A stretch of DNA of 64,000 nucleotides from an uncultured Bacilli bacterium (GCA_934130375.1 CAKOXW010000001.1:541482-605481); one strand, 5' to 3'. Shown: positions 8,299 through 17,743, counted from the first letter of the stretch. Translations and numbers: made by a program. Notes: a model not told the origin generated them from the letters alone.

Positions 8299-11200
8299 CT
8301 ATCTAACAATTACTTTCGTATCAATTGCAGATATAAATGTATCTCCATCATATAGATAGAATACAAATTTATAACCAGTATTTTCAAGTTCATTAGGTAA
8401 AAGTGTAATAGTAATATCACTAGTTCCATTTATACTTGATAAAACTGTAAACATATTACCCTTATACCTTGTATAAGTATTACTTGTATAATTAACTAAA
8501 TCAACTAATGAATAATCTTGATTATATGCACTTAAAAGATCTTTCTTATAAAGTTCAACCTTAATATTAGGTTTAGATAAATTACTACCTACTTTAGCAT
8601 TAAATGTAATTGGATAAGTATCATTATCTTTAAATATTATTCTATCACTATTATTCATAGTAACATTAAATAAATAATCATTATTATTAAGTGTCTTAAC
8701 TACATTTATAGGAACACTTATATAATTAGTACTTAAACTATCATGATAATTACCATCATAAGAAGCATATACATATATTCTAAAATAATAATTACCGCTC
8801 TTTAAAAGCACACTATCTTTATTAGTAATTATAGATATTACATCCTTAGACTTCTTAATACCCTTACCTAAATTAATATGAACGTAATTATCTGTACCAA
8901 AAGTATATATATTATCATTATACATAAATGATATATTTTTTAAGTACTCTTTACTAATTACATTTCCATAAGCATCAGTCATACTTATAGCAAGACCTAA
9001 CTCCTTGTTCTCGTAAGTAGTATCTATAATATCACTAGAATTAATATTCTTATAACTAATACCAGTTGTTATATCTATATTTGTAGTTGAATCACTATTA
9101 AAACTTAATGCACTTCCATTATAACTACCTTCTAGTAATAGACTAGCATCAGTTAATACATAGTTAGCATATGCATAAATATTATAAGTCTTAATGTTAT
9201 CTAAAGTTGAAAGTATTACTTCATTATTTTTTACTAATTCCAAATACATTGAAGCATTACTATAATCATTTCTAACATTAACTTCACCATAATCAACTAA
9301 TATTGTGTATTTCTCATTTGTTACTGCATATTCTTTAAATGTTATTTTAGTATTCGTACCAACTTCTCTAAATAAACTAAATGGATAAGTTGCTCTACAA
9401 GTGCCTTTCTTACAACTTGATGCATAACCATAACTATCCATACTTGAAGTAATTGAATACTTGTATGTCTTATTAGTATTATGATCAATCAATATTAATT
9501 TAGTACCTGATGGATATAGTATTGAAGATACTAGATTATGTACACCAGTAACAGAATCCGTACTTGAATGCTCAAATACTGCTTTAATACTTGATTTATA
9601 TGAAATGTTATAATTATCACCATAAGAATTATTTTCACCAATACTTAAAGTCATTTTATAACCATCATATATAATGTAATCAGTATTAGCATAACTAATA
9701 TTACCTGAGTTATCCACAACTTTAGTATAAATTACATACTTACCAACAGTATCAATTAATATACCATCTTTATAATTAGTCCACTCTAATGTAGATAAGT
9801 TATTATTATCAACTAAAGAAGATGATATATAGTAACTAATACTAGATACTCCTGATAGTAAATCACTAGCTGTTACTTCTATATTTGAAGAACTACTTAA
9901 ATAAATATTACTTATATTTGTATTCAAACTTGTATAAGATTTATCAAGTACATTTATACTTATTTCAGGTGATGTTTTATCAAGAATTAATTCATCACTG
10001 TTGATAAAAGTAACATTGTCATTGTTATCCACAATTTTTGCATAAATTATATGACTACCTTCAGTTGTAATATTAGTAACCTGTGTATACCTATTCCAAT
10101 CACTTATTAATTCAAGTTCATTTTTAGTAAGAACTTTATTACTAATATAATAATATTTTTCCTTAATAGTATTTTCTTCGGTATCAGTAATAATAAATTT
10201 TATATCAGTATTAAAATTATATTTGTTAACATCATCACTATAATTATTCCATAAATAAGATGAAACATGAATACTAGCAATAGGATTTTTTAAATCATCT
10301 ATATACAATATTGGATAACTAGAATTATCATAAACCCATACATTATTCTTATTAGTAGATAAATCACTCTTACTAATATACTCATTAAATAATAATGTAT
10401 TTTTTATAAAATCCTTAGACTTCAAATTATCAATCAAAGTATTAGTAAAAGTACCATTTACAGAGCCAGTACTTATTGTATAAGTATTATTTGTGTAATA
10501 AGTATTACTTACTGATACATTACTATTAGTAATACTATTTATTATGTAAGTATCACTAGTATCAAATGAGTTATAAATATTTATAAGACCAGTATTATCT
10601 AGGAATTTTCCTACTAAACCACCACTTATACCAGTTATATTACCAGTATTATAAACATTATACAAATTTAACCCATCCTTGTTTTTATTAACTGAGCCAA
10701 TAATACCACCTGAGTTTTTATTACTAGAAACATTCCCTGCATTATATGAATTACTTAAGTCTTTAATATTAGTAATTGTACCAATAATACCACCTGCATT
10801 GTAGTTACCATACACACTTGAATTATTAACTAGGTTTGATATATTACTATTTGTTGCGTAACCAATAACACCACCAGTTGTTGTATATTTATATACTATT
10901 TCATAAGTTATATTTGTAAAATCAACTGAAGTATTTTCATATAAATCACTAGATATTGAATATGAAACATTATTTAAAATTGAAGTACCTAAATCAATTT
11001 CAAAACTTCCTCCTGATAATATATTATCATTTATTTTAATAGTAGCATTTTCTGAACCATTAACAGTATAATTTCCCTTTAATGTAGTAGAAATAATTTC
11101 AGACCCAACAAATGGTATATCATTAGTTAAATCAATATTACCTACTGTATTAGTACTTGCAAGAGTAATATTTAAATCATTTACCTTGTTACTTAGTGTT

Positions 11201-11913
11201 TTAGTAATTCCTACTGTATTAGAAACTACATTACCATCTACAACTATATCTTTAAGTGTAGCATTTTTTGCAATTGATGCGATACCACCAGTATAAGAAC
11301 CACCATACACCATTAAGTTCTTAGTGTATAAATTCTTAATAGTACCTTCTAAATTAGTAAATAACGCTACCTCATCATTTTGATTACTTGTTAGATATAA
11401 ACCATATATTGTATAGTAATTAAAATCAAATGTACCTTTAAAATTATCAACTGGATTAAATATATTTACTTCTCCAATAGAAGTACCATATCTATTAACA
11501 TTATCGTAATATTTATTAGAATAATAATCTACATAGTATGTATTATTTGCAATAGTGTATTTAACACCATCTACAGAATCATAACTAAATACACCAGCAT
11601 TTATAACAATGTTATTTATAAGTTTAAAATATGTATTTTCGTAATTAGTAGTTTTTAGCATTTCACTAAAGTATGCAAATTCAGAAGCATTTGATATTAT
11701 GTATGGATTTTCTTCTGTACCATCACCACTATTATATTTTGATGCGATGCTTCCATCCCATGTTGGAGTACTATTAATAATTGCTCTATTGTTTCTTCTT
11801 GCAATTGTTGGAATACTAAAAGAAACTATAATAGTAATTATAATTAACGCAAGTACAAGTATTAACTTTTTATTTTTTGGTAAATTGTTTAATAAATTAC
11901 TAATTAGATTCAT
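8299..11913 (-). CDS. Large GLUG-repeat surface adhesin with Ig-like segments
   Basis: 1204 residues. The signal or anchor helix lies at about 18-38. The mature part begins with WDGSIASKYNSGDGTEENPY, the usual entry of GLUG-motif beta-helix adhesins, followed by ELAYF-like repeats. GLUG repeats (GGIIGTITN, GGIIGSVNK, GGLVGKF) lie in the 370-460 region. Two Ig/Ca-binding-like segments of the type PEISINVLDKSYTS...DNSGNISY lie around 540-760. The remainder is beta-rich. No LPXTG motif or C-terminal anchor is seen, so retention could depend on the N-terminal helix or on the fibre proteins. The start uses AAGGAGTAGTT. It is first in a four-gene operon. Adhesion is inferred from repeat type. Confidence 0.75.
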   Translation of the reverse strand: MNLISNLLNNLPKNKKLILVLALIIITIIVSFSIPTIARRNNRAIINSTPTWDGSIASKYNSGDGTEENPYIISNASEFAYFSEMLKTTNYENTYFKLINNIVINAGVFSYDSVDGVKYTIANNTYYVDYYSNKYYDNVNRYGTSIGEVNIFNPVDNFKGTFDFNYYTIYGLYLTSNQNDEVALFTNLEGTIKNLYTKNLMVYGGSYTGGIASIAKNATLKDIVVDGNVVSNTVGITKTLSNKVNDLNITLASTNTVGNIDLTNDIPFVGSEIISTTLKGNYTVNGSENATIKINDNILSGGSFEIDLGTSILNNVSYSISSDLYENTSVDFTNITYEIVYKYTTTGGVIGYATNSNISNLVNNSSVYGNYNAGGIIGTITNIKDLSNSYNAGNVSSNKNSGGIIGSVNKNKDGLNLYNVYNTGNITGISGGLVGKFLDNTGLINIYNSFDTSDTYIINSITNSNVSVSNTYYTNNTYTISTGSVNGTFTNTLIDNLKSKDFIKNTLLFNEYISKSDLSTNKNNVWVYDNSSYPILYIDDLKNPIASIHVSSYLWNNYSDDVNKYNFNTDIKFIITDTEENTIKEKYYYISNKVLTKNELELISDWNRYTQVTNITTEGSHIIYAKIVDNNDNVTFINSDELILDKTSPEISINVLDKSYTSLNTNISNIYLSSSSNIEVTASDLLSGVSSISYYISSSLVDNNNLSTLEWTNYKDGILIDTVGKYVIYTKVVDNSGNISYANTDYIIYDGYKMTLSIGENNSYGDNYNISYKSSIKAVFEHSSTDSVTGVHNLVSSILYPSGTKLILIDHNTNKTYKYSITSSMDSYGYASSCKKGTCRATYPFSLFREVGTNTKITFKEYAVTNEKYTILVDYGEVNVRNDYSNASMYLELVKNNEVILSTLDNIKTYNIYAYANYVLTDASLLLEGSYNGSALSFNSDSTTNIDITTGISYKNINSSDIIDTTYENKELGLAISMTDAYGNVISKEYLKNISFMYNDNIYTFGTDNYVHINLGKGIKKSKDVISIITNKDSVLLKSGNYYFRIYVYASYDGNYHDSLSTNYISVPINVVKTLNNNDYLFNVTMNNSDRIIFKDNDTYPITFNAKVGSNLSKPNIKVELYKKDLLSAYNQDYSLVDLVNYTSNTYTRYKGNMFTVLSSINGTSDITITLLPNELENTGYKFVFYLYDGDTFISAIDTKVIVR

Positions 11914-11947
11914 AACTACTCCTTACACACTTTCCTATTCTAGAAAC

Positions 11948-11953
11948 ATTATA
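11948..11953 (-). promoter_or_regulatory. Probable -10 element for the adhesin operon
   Basis: TATAAT on the minus strand, 35 bases before the adhesin start codon. The -35 region is poor. Confidence 0.4.
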
Positions 11954-11996
11954 ACATAATACGACATTTTTTTCACTAAAAATTTAAAAAAAATAA

Positions 11997-12011
11997 TTGC
12001 ATTTTATGCAA
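11997..12011 (-). terminator. Intrinsic terminator after the 12018-13625 gene
   Basis: TTGCAT (11997-12002) pairs with ATGCAA (12006-12011). On the minus strand a T-rich tract follows. Confidence 0.65.
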
Positions 12012-12017
12012 CTATTT

Positions 12018-13625
12018 TTATGCTCTATTTATCTTAGCAACTTCAGATATAAACCATAATTTATGTACATCTAAATTACTATTTTCAATAGTTTCTATTC
12101 TAAGGATAAAATCTATTTTTTCAACTAAAGCATTTAGTTCATCTTTTGCTAAACTAGTCTCATCTAAGTTGATATTATTTAATCTATACTTATTAGATAT
12201 TACTTTAGAAACATCTTCATCCCTAAATAAATCAATAACATTAACAATTATATTATTAGGATTAATAGCAAATTCATCTATTTTATCACTATAATTATTT
12301 AATTCATCAAATTCAGTAATACTAAATACTTTCTTTATAGCACCTTTCTTAAAATAATCAAAACTATAATATAAGTTTAATAAATCTTTAACAGATGAGA
12401 ACTTATTAATATTAGTTAAAACTTTAATTCTAAAATACTCATCTTCATAATTTTTATATGCTTCATATAACTCATTAGCAAGTACCATAGAATCAAGTTT
12501 TAATTGTTTAATATCAGCATCACTTGTTTCAAATAATGGTAACCTTTTACCAAGTATTTTCTTATTAATTTTATCTAATTTATTTTCTTTATTTATAATT
12601 TCATTTTCTAATGTTTTTAATGTTTTATCAAGTTCTTTAGCATCAAATTCTAATTTCTTTTCATATTCAGATTTAAAATCTTTAATCAAAGGTATAAAGT
12701 TTAAATAGCTTTCATACTCAAGTACATTTACTTTAAGTTTTTCAAGTGTATCATAAAACTTTTCTTTATCTTTAGGATCTTTTAATAAATCTGGATTAAT
12801 AACTAAATTTTCAAAAGTAGTAATCCTTGTTTTACTATCTTCAAAATACTTAGTCATATCAATAGTACCTGATTTACAAAGACTAATTATATCAGAAATG
12901 TCCTCTTTCTTAGCATTTTTTAGTTTATTATATAATTCTTCATATTTACGAACTGCATCTTCTCTACTAGAAAGCATATTTTTTGCAAGTAAATGTTTTT
13001 GCAATGATTGAATATAATTGTTAAATTCTTTTTCATACTTAAATGAAAGCATTCTAAAACATAATTCTATATGATTAATTATTTCAGGATTAACCCAATA
13101 AATTTTTTCAAATATTGCTTCTAGAGCATCATAATTTTCACTCTTAGTACTTCTAAGATCAATAAATGTACTCATATATTCATAAACATAACAAGTATAA
13201 CTAAAGTCATCCTTAGTAAGTTTTATACCCGCTTCTTCAAATTTAGATACAAACTTTTCAATTATTTCATTTAATGACTTAAAATTATATTCACTATAAT
13301 GATTTAGTTTATATAATATTTTATCAAAACCTAATTTTTCAAAAAAAGTATTTACAGGATTTAATATTGTTAATACATATCTAGCATCATTTACTTCTCT
13401 TTCTAATTCATCTAAATCTCTATTTTCTTTAGGTACACAAAGAGTTTCACTTTTAATATCCAAATATTTTTTAACACTAGTTTTATAACTATTATATTTT
13501 TCTAATATTGTATCAACATTTTCATTAAACTTTTTAATATTAGTCTTAGTATTAACTGGTTGACTATCTAAAAAAGTAGTTTTTGATTCAATATCCCCTT
13601 TAATAAAATCTAAAAAATTTTCCAT
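12018..13625 (-). CDS. Hypothetical helical/coiled-coil cytoplasmic protein of the fibre locus
   Basis: 535 residues with no signal peptide or membrane helix. It is very rich in Lys, Glu, Asn and Leu. Heptad-like segments lie around residues 335-370 (LDKTLKTLENEIINKENKL) and elsewhere, so it is probably mostly alpha-helical. I recognise no domain. The ATG overlaps the ribosome site and directly follows the TAA of the 44-residue gene upstream (TAA-ATG), indicating translational coupling. Together with the tail of the SipW fusion and the AAA+ ATPase it supplies a cytoplasmic component to a locus otherwise made of exported proteins. Confidence 0.6.
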   Translation of the reverse strand: MENFLDFIKGDIESKTTFLDSQPVNTKTNIKKFNENVDTILEKYNSYKTSVKKYLDIKSETLCVPKENRDLDELEREVNDARYVLTILNPVNTFFEKLGFDKILYKLNHYSEYNFKSLNEIIEKFVSKFEEAGIKLTKDDFSYTCYVYEYMSTFIDLRSTKSENYDALEAIFEKIYWVNPEIINHIELCFRMLSFKYEKEFNNYIQSLQKHLLAKNMLSSREDAVRKYEELYNKLKNAKKEDISDIISLCKSGTIDMTKYFEDSKTRITTFENLVINPDLLKDPKDKEKFYDTLEKLKVNVLEYESYLNFIPLIKDFKSEYEKKLEFDAKELDKTLKTLENEIINKENKLDKINKKILGKRLPLFETSDADIKQLKLDSMVLANELYEAYKNYEDEYFRIKVLTNINKFSSVKDLLNLYYSFDYFKKGAIKKVFSITEFDELNNYSDKIDEFAINPNNIIVNVIDLFRDEDVSKVISNKYRLNNINLDETSLAKDELNALVEKIDFILRIETIENSNLDVHKLWFISEVAKINRA

Positions 13626-13760
13626 TTATTCACCTCTTTCTTCTATTTTTTTATTAGATAATGTTTTTATAAATTTATCTATATCATTATATACCTCTAT
13701 TAGTTGCTCTAAACTTAATAAAGACATATCAAAATTTACTCTATTTTCCTCTTTATCCAT
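13626..13760 (-). CDS. Small 44-residue acidic/helical protein
   Basis: A short gene between the third fibre paralogue and the coiled-coil gene. It starts at ATG 13760 after AAAGGATTAATT and stops one base before the next ATG. The protein begins MDKEENRVNFDMSLLSLEQL and ends KIEERGE. It is predicted to be a single amphipathic helix with no signal peptide. The ribosome site of the following gene, AGAGGTGAAT, lies inside its last codons, so the two are translationally coupled. The function is unknown; a small partner of the 535-residue protein is plausible from the linkage. Confidence 0.6.
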   Translation of the reverse strand: MDKEENRVNFDMSLLSLEQLIEVYNDIDKFIKTLSNKKIEERGE

Positions 13761-13772
13761 AATTAATCCTTT

Positions 13773-14846
13773 CTATTGATAATAACCTGCTAAATCCTTG
13801 TAGAAATTAAGCGATACTTCTATATTAGCACCTTGCGATTGAGTTTCAATGCTATCAATATCTTGTCCTTCAACCCATATATATACTCTTACTTTTGTAA
13901 TACCTGTTGAAAGTCCAAAAACTCTATTACTTAAATCTGTTATTGTATTTTGAAGTGCGAAATGCTCAGTATCAAGTGGTATACCTGAACCTTCTTGACC
14001 ACTTGCCATTTCAAGTCTCTCTCCTTCAGCGATAACACCATATGTAGGAGTATATACACCATCAACAACTGTAACACGATGTTTTAGTGCTTTTAGAATT
14101 GACGCCCTTGAATGTTCTTTACTATGAGGTTCCCAAATTGATGCCTCACAGTTATTATTACATGTTATATTTTGTATAGCATTTATGCTACTTCTTTTAG
14201 AAATTGTATTCATTTTAAGAAACCCAACTCTAATTGAATTAATACTACCATCACTATCTTTTGAACCACTACTTAATAGCCTTACTTCTGTTCCTTCATC
14301 TAAAAATACATTATCTTCATAAGGTGAACCAGTGACATTTTTTAAAAATATATCAAATGCAACAAAATTACTATTTTCACTTGCTTTATCTTCATTATAT
14401 GAATACGTCGTAATAACTCTTTCTCTACTTACAAGTTCATTTTTATAACTTACTTCTGATGTAAATATATTAAATGTATTATCATTACGACTTGTTATAC
14501 CATTAGTAGATATAGGAGACATACCCATACTATTTGGCCACTGACTTATGTGGTTTGGATATCTTCTATTTAAATCTTTAAATAATATATCTTTAGATAC
14601 AGAAACACTGCTACTCCAATTTATTCCATCTAATGAAATAAATAAACCACTTTCATCTGATACGGTCATATTAAGTGAACTAATTCTAACATCTAGTGAT
14701 GCGAAAAACCACGCATATGTTGATACTATTAACAAAATACTTGAAAGAAATGCTGTAATAATTAGAAAAGTACTCTTCCTAATTTTAAATTTCCAAATAT
14801 TTACATATCTAATAGCCTTTTTATTACTACTTTTCTTCTTATTCAT
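13773..14846 (-). CDS. SipW-dependent fibre-type protein, divergent third paralogue
   Basis: The start is ATG 14846 after AAGAGGTGTAT; a GTG two codons earlier has worse spacing. About 357 residues. A strongly basic N-terminus leads to a hydrophobic core ending STYAWFFA. Conserved points shared with the two larger paralogues are an LFISLDGINWSSS segment, an ASIWEPHSKEH stretch matching ATIWEPND, an ITKVRVYIWVEGQDID motif near the C-terminus, and a final SLNFYKD strand. It lacks the Cys-rich C-terminal modules and has only the N-C-N-C pair near the IWEP motif. Probably a fibre or matrix subunit with a different role, for example a minor or terminal subunit; inferred. Confidence 0.65.
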   Translation of the reverse strand: MNKKKSSNKKAIRYVNIWKFKIRKSTFLIITAFLSSILLIVSTYAWFFASLDVRISSLNMTVSDESGLFISLDGINWSSSVSVSKDILFKDLNRRYPNHISQWPNSMGMSPISTNGITSRNDNTFNIFTSEVSYKNELVSRERVITTYSYNEDKASENSNFVAFDIFLKNVTGSPYEDNVFLDEGTEVRLLSSGSKDSDGSINSIRVGFLKMNTISKRSSINAIQNITCNNNCEASIWEPHSKEHSRASILKALKHRVTVVDGVYTPTYGVIAEGERLEMASGQEGSGIPLDTEHFALQNTITDLSNRVFGLSTGITKVRVYIWVEGQDIDSIETQSQGANIEVSLNFYKDLAGYYQ

Positions 14847-14870
14847 ATACACCTCTTAAATAATAAAATA

Positions 14871-14895
14871 AGGAGTAACCAAGGTGGTTACTCCT
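14871..14895 (-). terminator. Intrinsic terminator between two fibre genes
   Basis: An 11-bp stem, AGGAGTAACCA (14871-14881) with its complement (14885-14895) and a 3-base loop. On the minus strand TATTTTATTATTT follows. It lies only 25 bases before the next start codon, so the downstream gene must rely on read-through or on a promoter hidden in the hairpin region. Confidence 0.75.
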
Positions 14896-14963
14896 AATAT
14901 TTTATCTAATTATTTACCAACATAACCACTAGTTAGTATATATAATTATTTAATTTTTATCAA

Positions 14964-16322
14964 CTATTTTCTAGTAGCTGTTCCACCTATAGCATCACAG
15001 TATGCTTTAGTTGTACCACTACAAGTGTTAGCTGCAGCATCCCATGTTCCAAATGCAGCATCACAAGTTTCTTGTGTTGTTGGAGCTGTTCCACCATCAC
15101 AGTTAACTTCTGTTGAAGGTAAGATTGGAGCACCTTCTTCATAGTTAATATCTTCTTCATTAAATCTTTCTTTAGTGAATCCAAATTTAACTGAAATTTG
15201 CTTACCAATTTGAGCAAAATCATAGTTATCTATGTCTTGTCCTTCAATGAATACATAAACTCTAACTTTAGTAATACTACTTGGTGCTAAAGTCATGAAT
15301 GTTGGACGAGCTGTACCTTTTAAATTCTTTTCAGTATCTGTGAAATAATCAAATGATGTAAGTTGTGTAGTTGCTGTATATTTGTTGAATGCATCACCAT
15401 CATATACATCTACATTATCACCAGCACCAATTTCTGTATTAACAGCATATGTTGGATATGCAGTTCCATCAACAACTTCTCCACAAGTACCAGCATAAGA
15501 AGATTTATCTCTTACATTTACACCTGTTCTTTGTTTACATGAAGTTGTATACCAATTGATTGCATTTTGTACGTGTCTAGTATCATTTGGTTCCCAAATT
15601 GTAGCTTCTCTACAAATACCAGTTACATCTCCAGCTGATTTACAAGTGATACCAGTTATAGTTGCATCTCCACCTTCAGCAGTAGCCTTATCTTGGTTAA
15701 CACGACCAATTTGAGCGAATGCAACTCTTACTGAGTTTTCAATACCTGTATTTTGAACACCAGCAGCACTTACAGTAACTGCAGAGTTTCTAGTTAAATA
15801 AATTGCTTCTTCATTTAACTCATTTAGTTCAGTGTAATACTTTTCACCAGTTGTGTTTCTTACGAATAAATCAAAAGCAACATAACCTTTTTGTTCTGGA
15901 TCAACAGTTCCTTCACCATTTGTAAAATTATTAACACGACTAGACATTAATCTATAACCACCTGCTGTAGCAGTGTGACTTGATTTCTCAAATAAAATCA
16001 TTCTTGATGCTGTATCATCCATTGCACCTACAGTTGACATAGGGATTAATCCTTCTCCACCCCAACTATTAGTATGTCCAGTGTAAGAAACATCATCTAG
16101 TGTATCTTTAGAAATATAAACAGTATTTGACCATTTTTTACCGTCTAAAGATAGCATTAAACTTTCAGTAGCTTGAATTTCTACATCAAATGCTGCTACA
16201 TTAACAGTTCTCATACCTATGAACCATGCATATGTTGATACAGTTAATACAATAGCAGTAAATGCACAAAATAATATAAGGCTTTTAGCTCTTCTATTAT
16301 TTTTCTTGTTTTTACCTTGCAT
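14964..16322 (-). CDS. SipW-dependent secreted fibre-type protein, major paralogue
   Basis: The start is ATG 16322 (MQGKNKKNNRR), because AAAGAGGTATTTT precedes it exactly as in the 4518-6047 paralogue; the longer frame to 16391 runs into the upstream gene. About 452 residues. The signal region ends STYAWF, then GMRTVNVAAFDVEI. It shares ATIWEPND, NAINWYTTSCK, DYFTDTEKNLKGT and FIEGQDIDNYDFA with the 4518 gene, and one Cys module at the C-terminus, C-GGT-PTT---C-AAFGTW followed by TKAYCDAIGG. It is cotranscribed behind the 16339-17040 gene, 16 bases away. A likely main structural subunit of a surface fibre. Confidence 0.7.
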   Translation of the reverse strand: MQGKNKKNNRRAKSLILFCAFTAIVLTVSTYAWFIGMRTVNVAAFDVEIQATESLMLSLDGKKWSNTVYISKDTLDDVSYTGHTNSWGGEGLIPMSTVGAMDDTASRMILFEKSSHTATAGGYRLMSSRVNNFTNGEGTVDPEQKGYVAFDLFVRNTTGEKYYTELNELNEEAIYLTRNSAVTVSAAGVQNTGIENSVRVAFAQIGRVNQDKATAEGGDATITGITCKSAGDVTGICREATIWEPNDTRHVQNAINWYTTSCKQRTGVNVRDKSSYAGTCGEVVDGTAYPTYAVNTEIGAGDNVDVYDGDAFNKYTATTQLTSFDYFTDTEKNLKGTARPTFMTLAPSSITKVRVYVFIEGQDIDNYDFAQIGKQISVKFGFTKERFNEEDINYEEGAPILPSTEVNCDGGTAPTTQETCDAAFGTWDAAANTCSGTTKAYCDAIGGTATRK

Positions 16323-16338
16323 AAAATACCTCTTTCCT

Positions 16339-17040
16339 TTATTTTTTAACAAATTCTGAATTAAACTCCATATGTAGTTTAATTTCACCACCTAAGATAT
16401 TATCAGTGCAATCAGGATCTCTACCTTCTAGCCATACAACCACTGTATACTTAATTCTCTCTTTTGGAGCGAAGTTTTCTACATGATCTGTAACTATTAG
16501 TTTATCAGACTCAAATGCAACTGTTCCATCTTCAGGCTCGCCATTCCTAGCTGCTTTCGCGTAAGTAGTAGGAATGCCATTTTTATAGATTCTTACTCTT
16601 ACCGCTTCATCCACATTTCTGATAACATCATCAATTACTAGTTCAGACCAGTAATCAGATGTTTGAGTACCAAAGTTCTCAATGTAAAATGTATAGGCCA
16701 TATAGTTTTCACCATTATGAGACCCACCACTATGTTCATCTAAGTCGTTTGGTAACCACCTCTCAGAAATATTGTCGAATGATTCGACAGAAGTAGCATA
16801 TAACTCTGTTCTAAAAACCTTATAATCATTATTATCATAAACTATTAAGTTCTTGTCATAATATAGGTTCTTATCAAGCGTAATGCTAAAATTTCCATTA
16901 TTATAAATAACACCCACAACTACATATGCAAGTAATAGTAACAAGAAGATAATTAGTAATGCTAATTTAGAATACTTAATTATTTTTCTTCTACGCTGAA
17001 CTTTGCCAGCATTAGTTTTAATCTCACCTTTCATCCTCAT
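16339..17040 (-). CDS. Membrane-anchored TasA-like protein
   Basis: The start is taken as ATG 17040; an in-frame TTG lies immediately before it. AAGGG is the ribosome site. About 233 residues: a basic cytoplasmic segment, one membrane helix at about 26-46, then an extracytoplasmic domain ending VVVWLEGRDPDCTDNILGG, the same EGxDxD motif that marks the end of the three larger fibre proteins. There is no STYAWF site and no obvious cleavage point, so it may remain in the membrane and anchor or nucleate the fibre. First gene of the operon, behind a good promoter at 17101-17128. Confidence 0.6.
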   Translation of the reverse strand: MRMKGEIKTNAGKVQRRRKIIKYSKLALLIIFLLLLLAYVVVGVIYNNGNFSITLDKNLYYDKNLIVYDNNDYKVFRTELYATSVESFDNISERWLPNDLDEHSGGSHNGENYMAYTFYIENFGTQTSDYWSELVIDDVIRNVDEAVRVRIYKNGIPTTYAKAARNGEPEDGTVAFESDKLIVTDHVENFAPKERIKYTVVVWLEGRDPDCTDNILGGEIKLHMEFNSEFVKK

Positions 17041-17100
17041 CAATGCCCTTCACTATAATTTACGTATGTATCTATGCTATCATCTATAATACATACTTAT

Positions 17101-17128
17101 ATTTTATCACACGAAATAAATATGTCAA
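17101..17128 (-). promoter_or_regulatory. Sigma-70-type promoter for the 17040/16322 operon
   Basis: TTGACA (17128-17123) and TAAAAT (17106-17101) with a 16-base spacer on the minus strand. It is nearly the same as the promoter at 6194-6221, so the two fibre units are probably coregulated. Confidence 0.7.
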
Positions 17129-17157
17129 TATCTGTCGAAAAAAAGAATAAAAAAAAT

Positions 17158-17177
17158 TCTCAAATATTAAATTGAGA
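17158..17177 (-). terminator. Intrinsic terminator of frr
   Basis: TCTCAA (17158-17163) pairs with TTGAGA (17172-17177). On the minus strand AATTTTTTTT follows. Confidence 0.75.
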
Positions 17178-17200
17178 ACATTTTAAATTAAAAAAAAGAA

Positions 17201-17743
17201 CTATATAGTCATTAGTTCCTTTTCTTTTACACTTAATAAACTATCTACTTCTTTATTGTACTTATTAATTAAGTCTTGTACTCTATCCATACCTCTTTTT
17301 TCTTCATCTTCAGGTAATTCAAGTTTCTTAATTTCATTATTAGCCTCTTGTCTAATATTTCTAAGTGCAATTTTTGCTTCTTCAGCAATACTTTTTACTT
17401 CTTTAACATATTCTTTTCTTCTTTCTTCTGTTAATTCAGGTATAACTAAAGTAATCATTTCACCATTATTATTAGGTGTTAAACCTATATTAGCTTCATA
17501 AATTCCCTTTTCAATATCTGAAATACAACTTCTATCAAAAGGCTTAATTATAATTTGCCTAGCCTCAGGCACAGAAATAGTTGCTAAAGAGATTAAAGGT
17601 GTATCAACTCCATAATATTTAACCATTACAGGATCTAATATTCTAGGATTTGCTCTACCTGCTCTAACTAAAGTAAATCTTCCTTCCATATTGCTAATTG
17701 CTTTTTTCATTTTTTCTTCAGTATTCTTTATTACAGTTTCCAT
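17201..17743 (-). CDS. frr: Ribosome recycling factor
   Basis: 180 residues, the usual length. It works with EF-G to split post-termination ribosomes in the cytoplasm. Family features: the N-terminal helix METVIKNTEEKMKKAISN, the RAGRANPRILD segment, the VPEARQIIIKPFDRS region joining the domains, NIGLTPNNNGEMI, and the LTEERRKEYVKEVK helix. It starts at ATG 17743 with a GGAGGAAAG ribosome site and an upstream TATAAT. It is often preceded by pyrH; here the upstream neighbours are polysaccharide genes. It marks the core-genome edge of the fibre locus. Confidence 0.97.
   Translation of the reverse strand: METVIKNTEEKMKKAISNMEGRFTLVRAGRANPRILDPVMVKYYGVDTPLISLATISVPEARQIIIKPFDRSCISDIEKGIYEANIGLTPNNNGEMITLVIPELTEERRKEYVKEVKSIAEEAKIALRNIRQEANNEIKKLELPEDEEKRGMDRVQDLINKYNKEVDSLLSVKEKELMTI

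Noticed and set aside
16323..16391. Longer N-terminus for the major fibre protein
   Set aside because: It would overlap the upstream gene and place the basic/hydrophobic signal region internally; the SD points to 16322.
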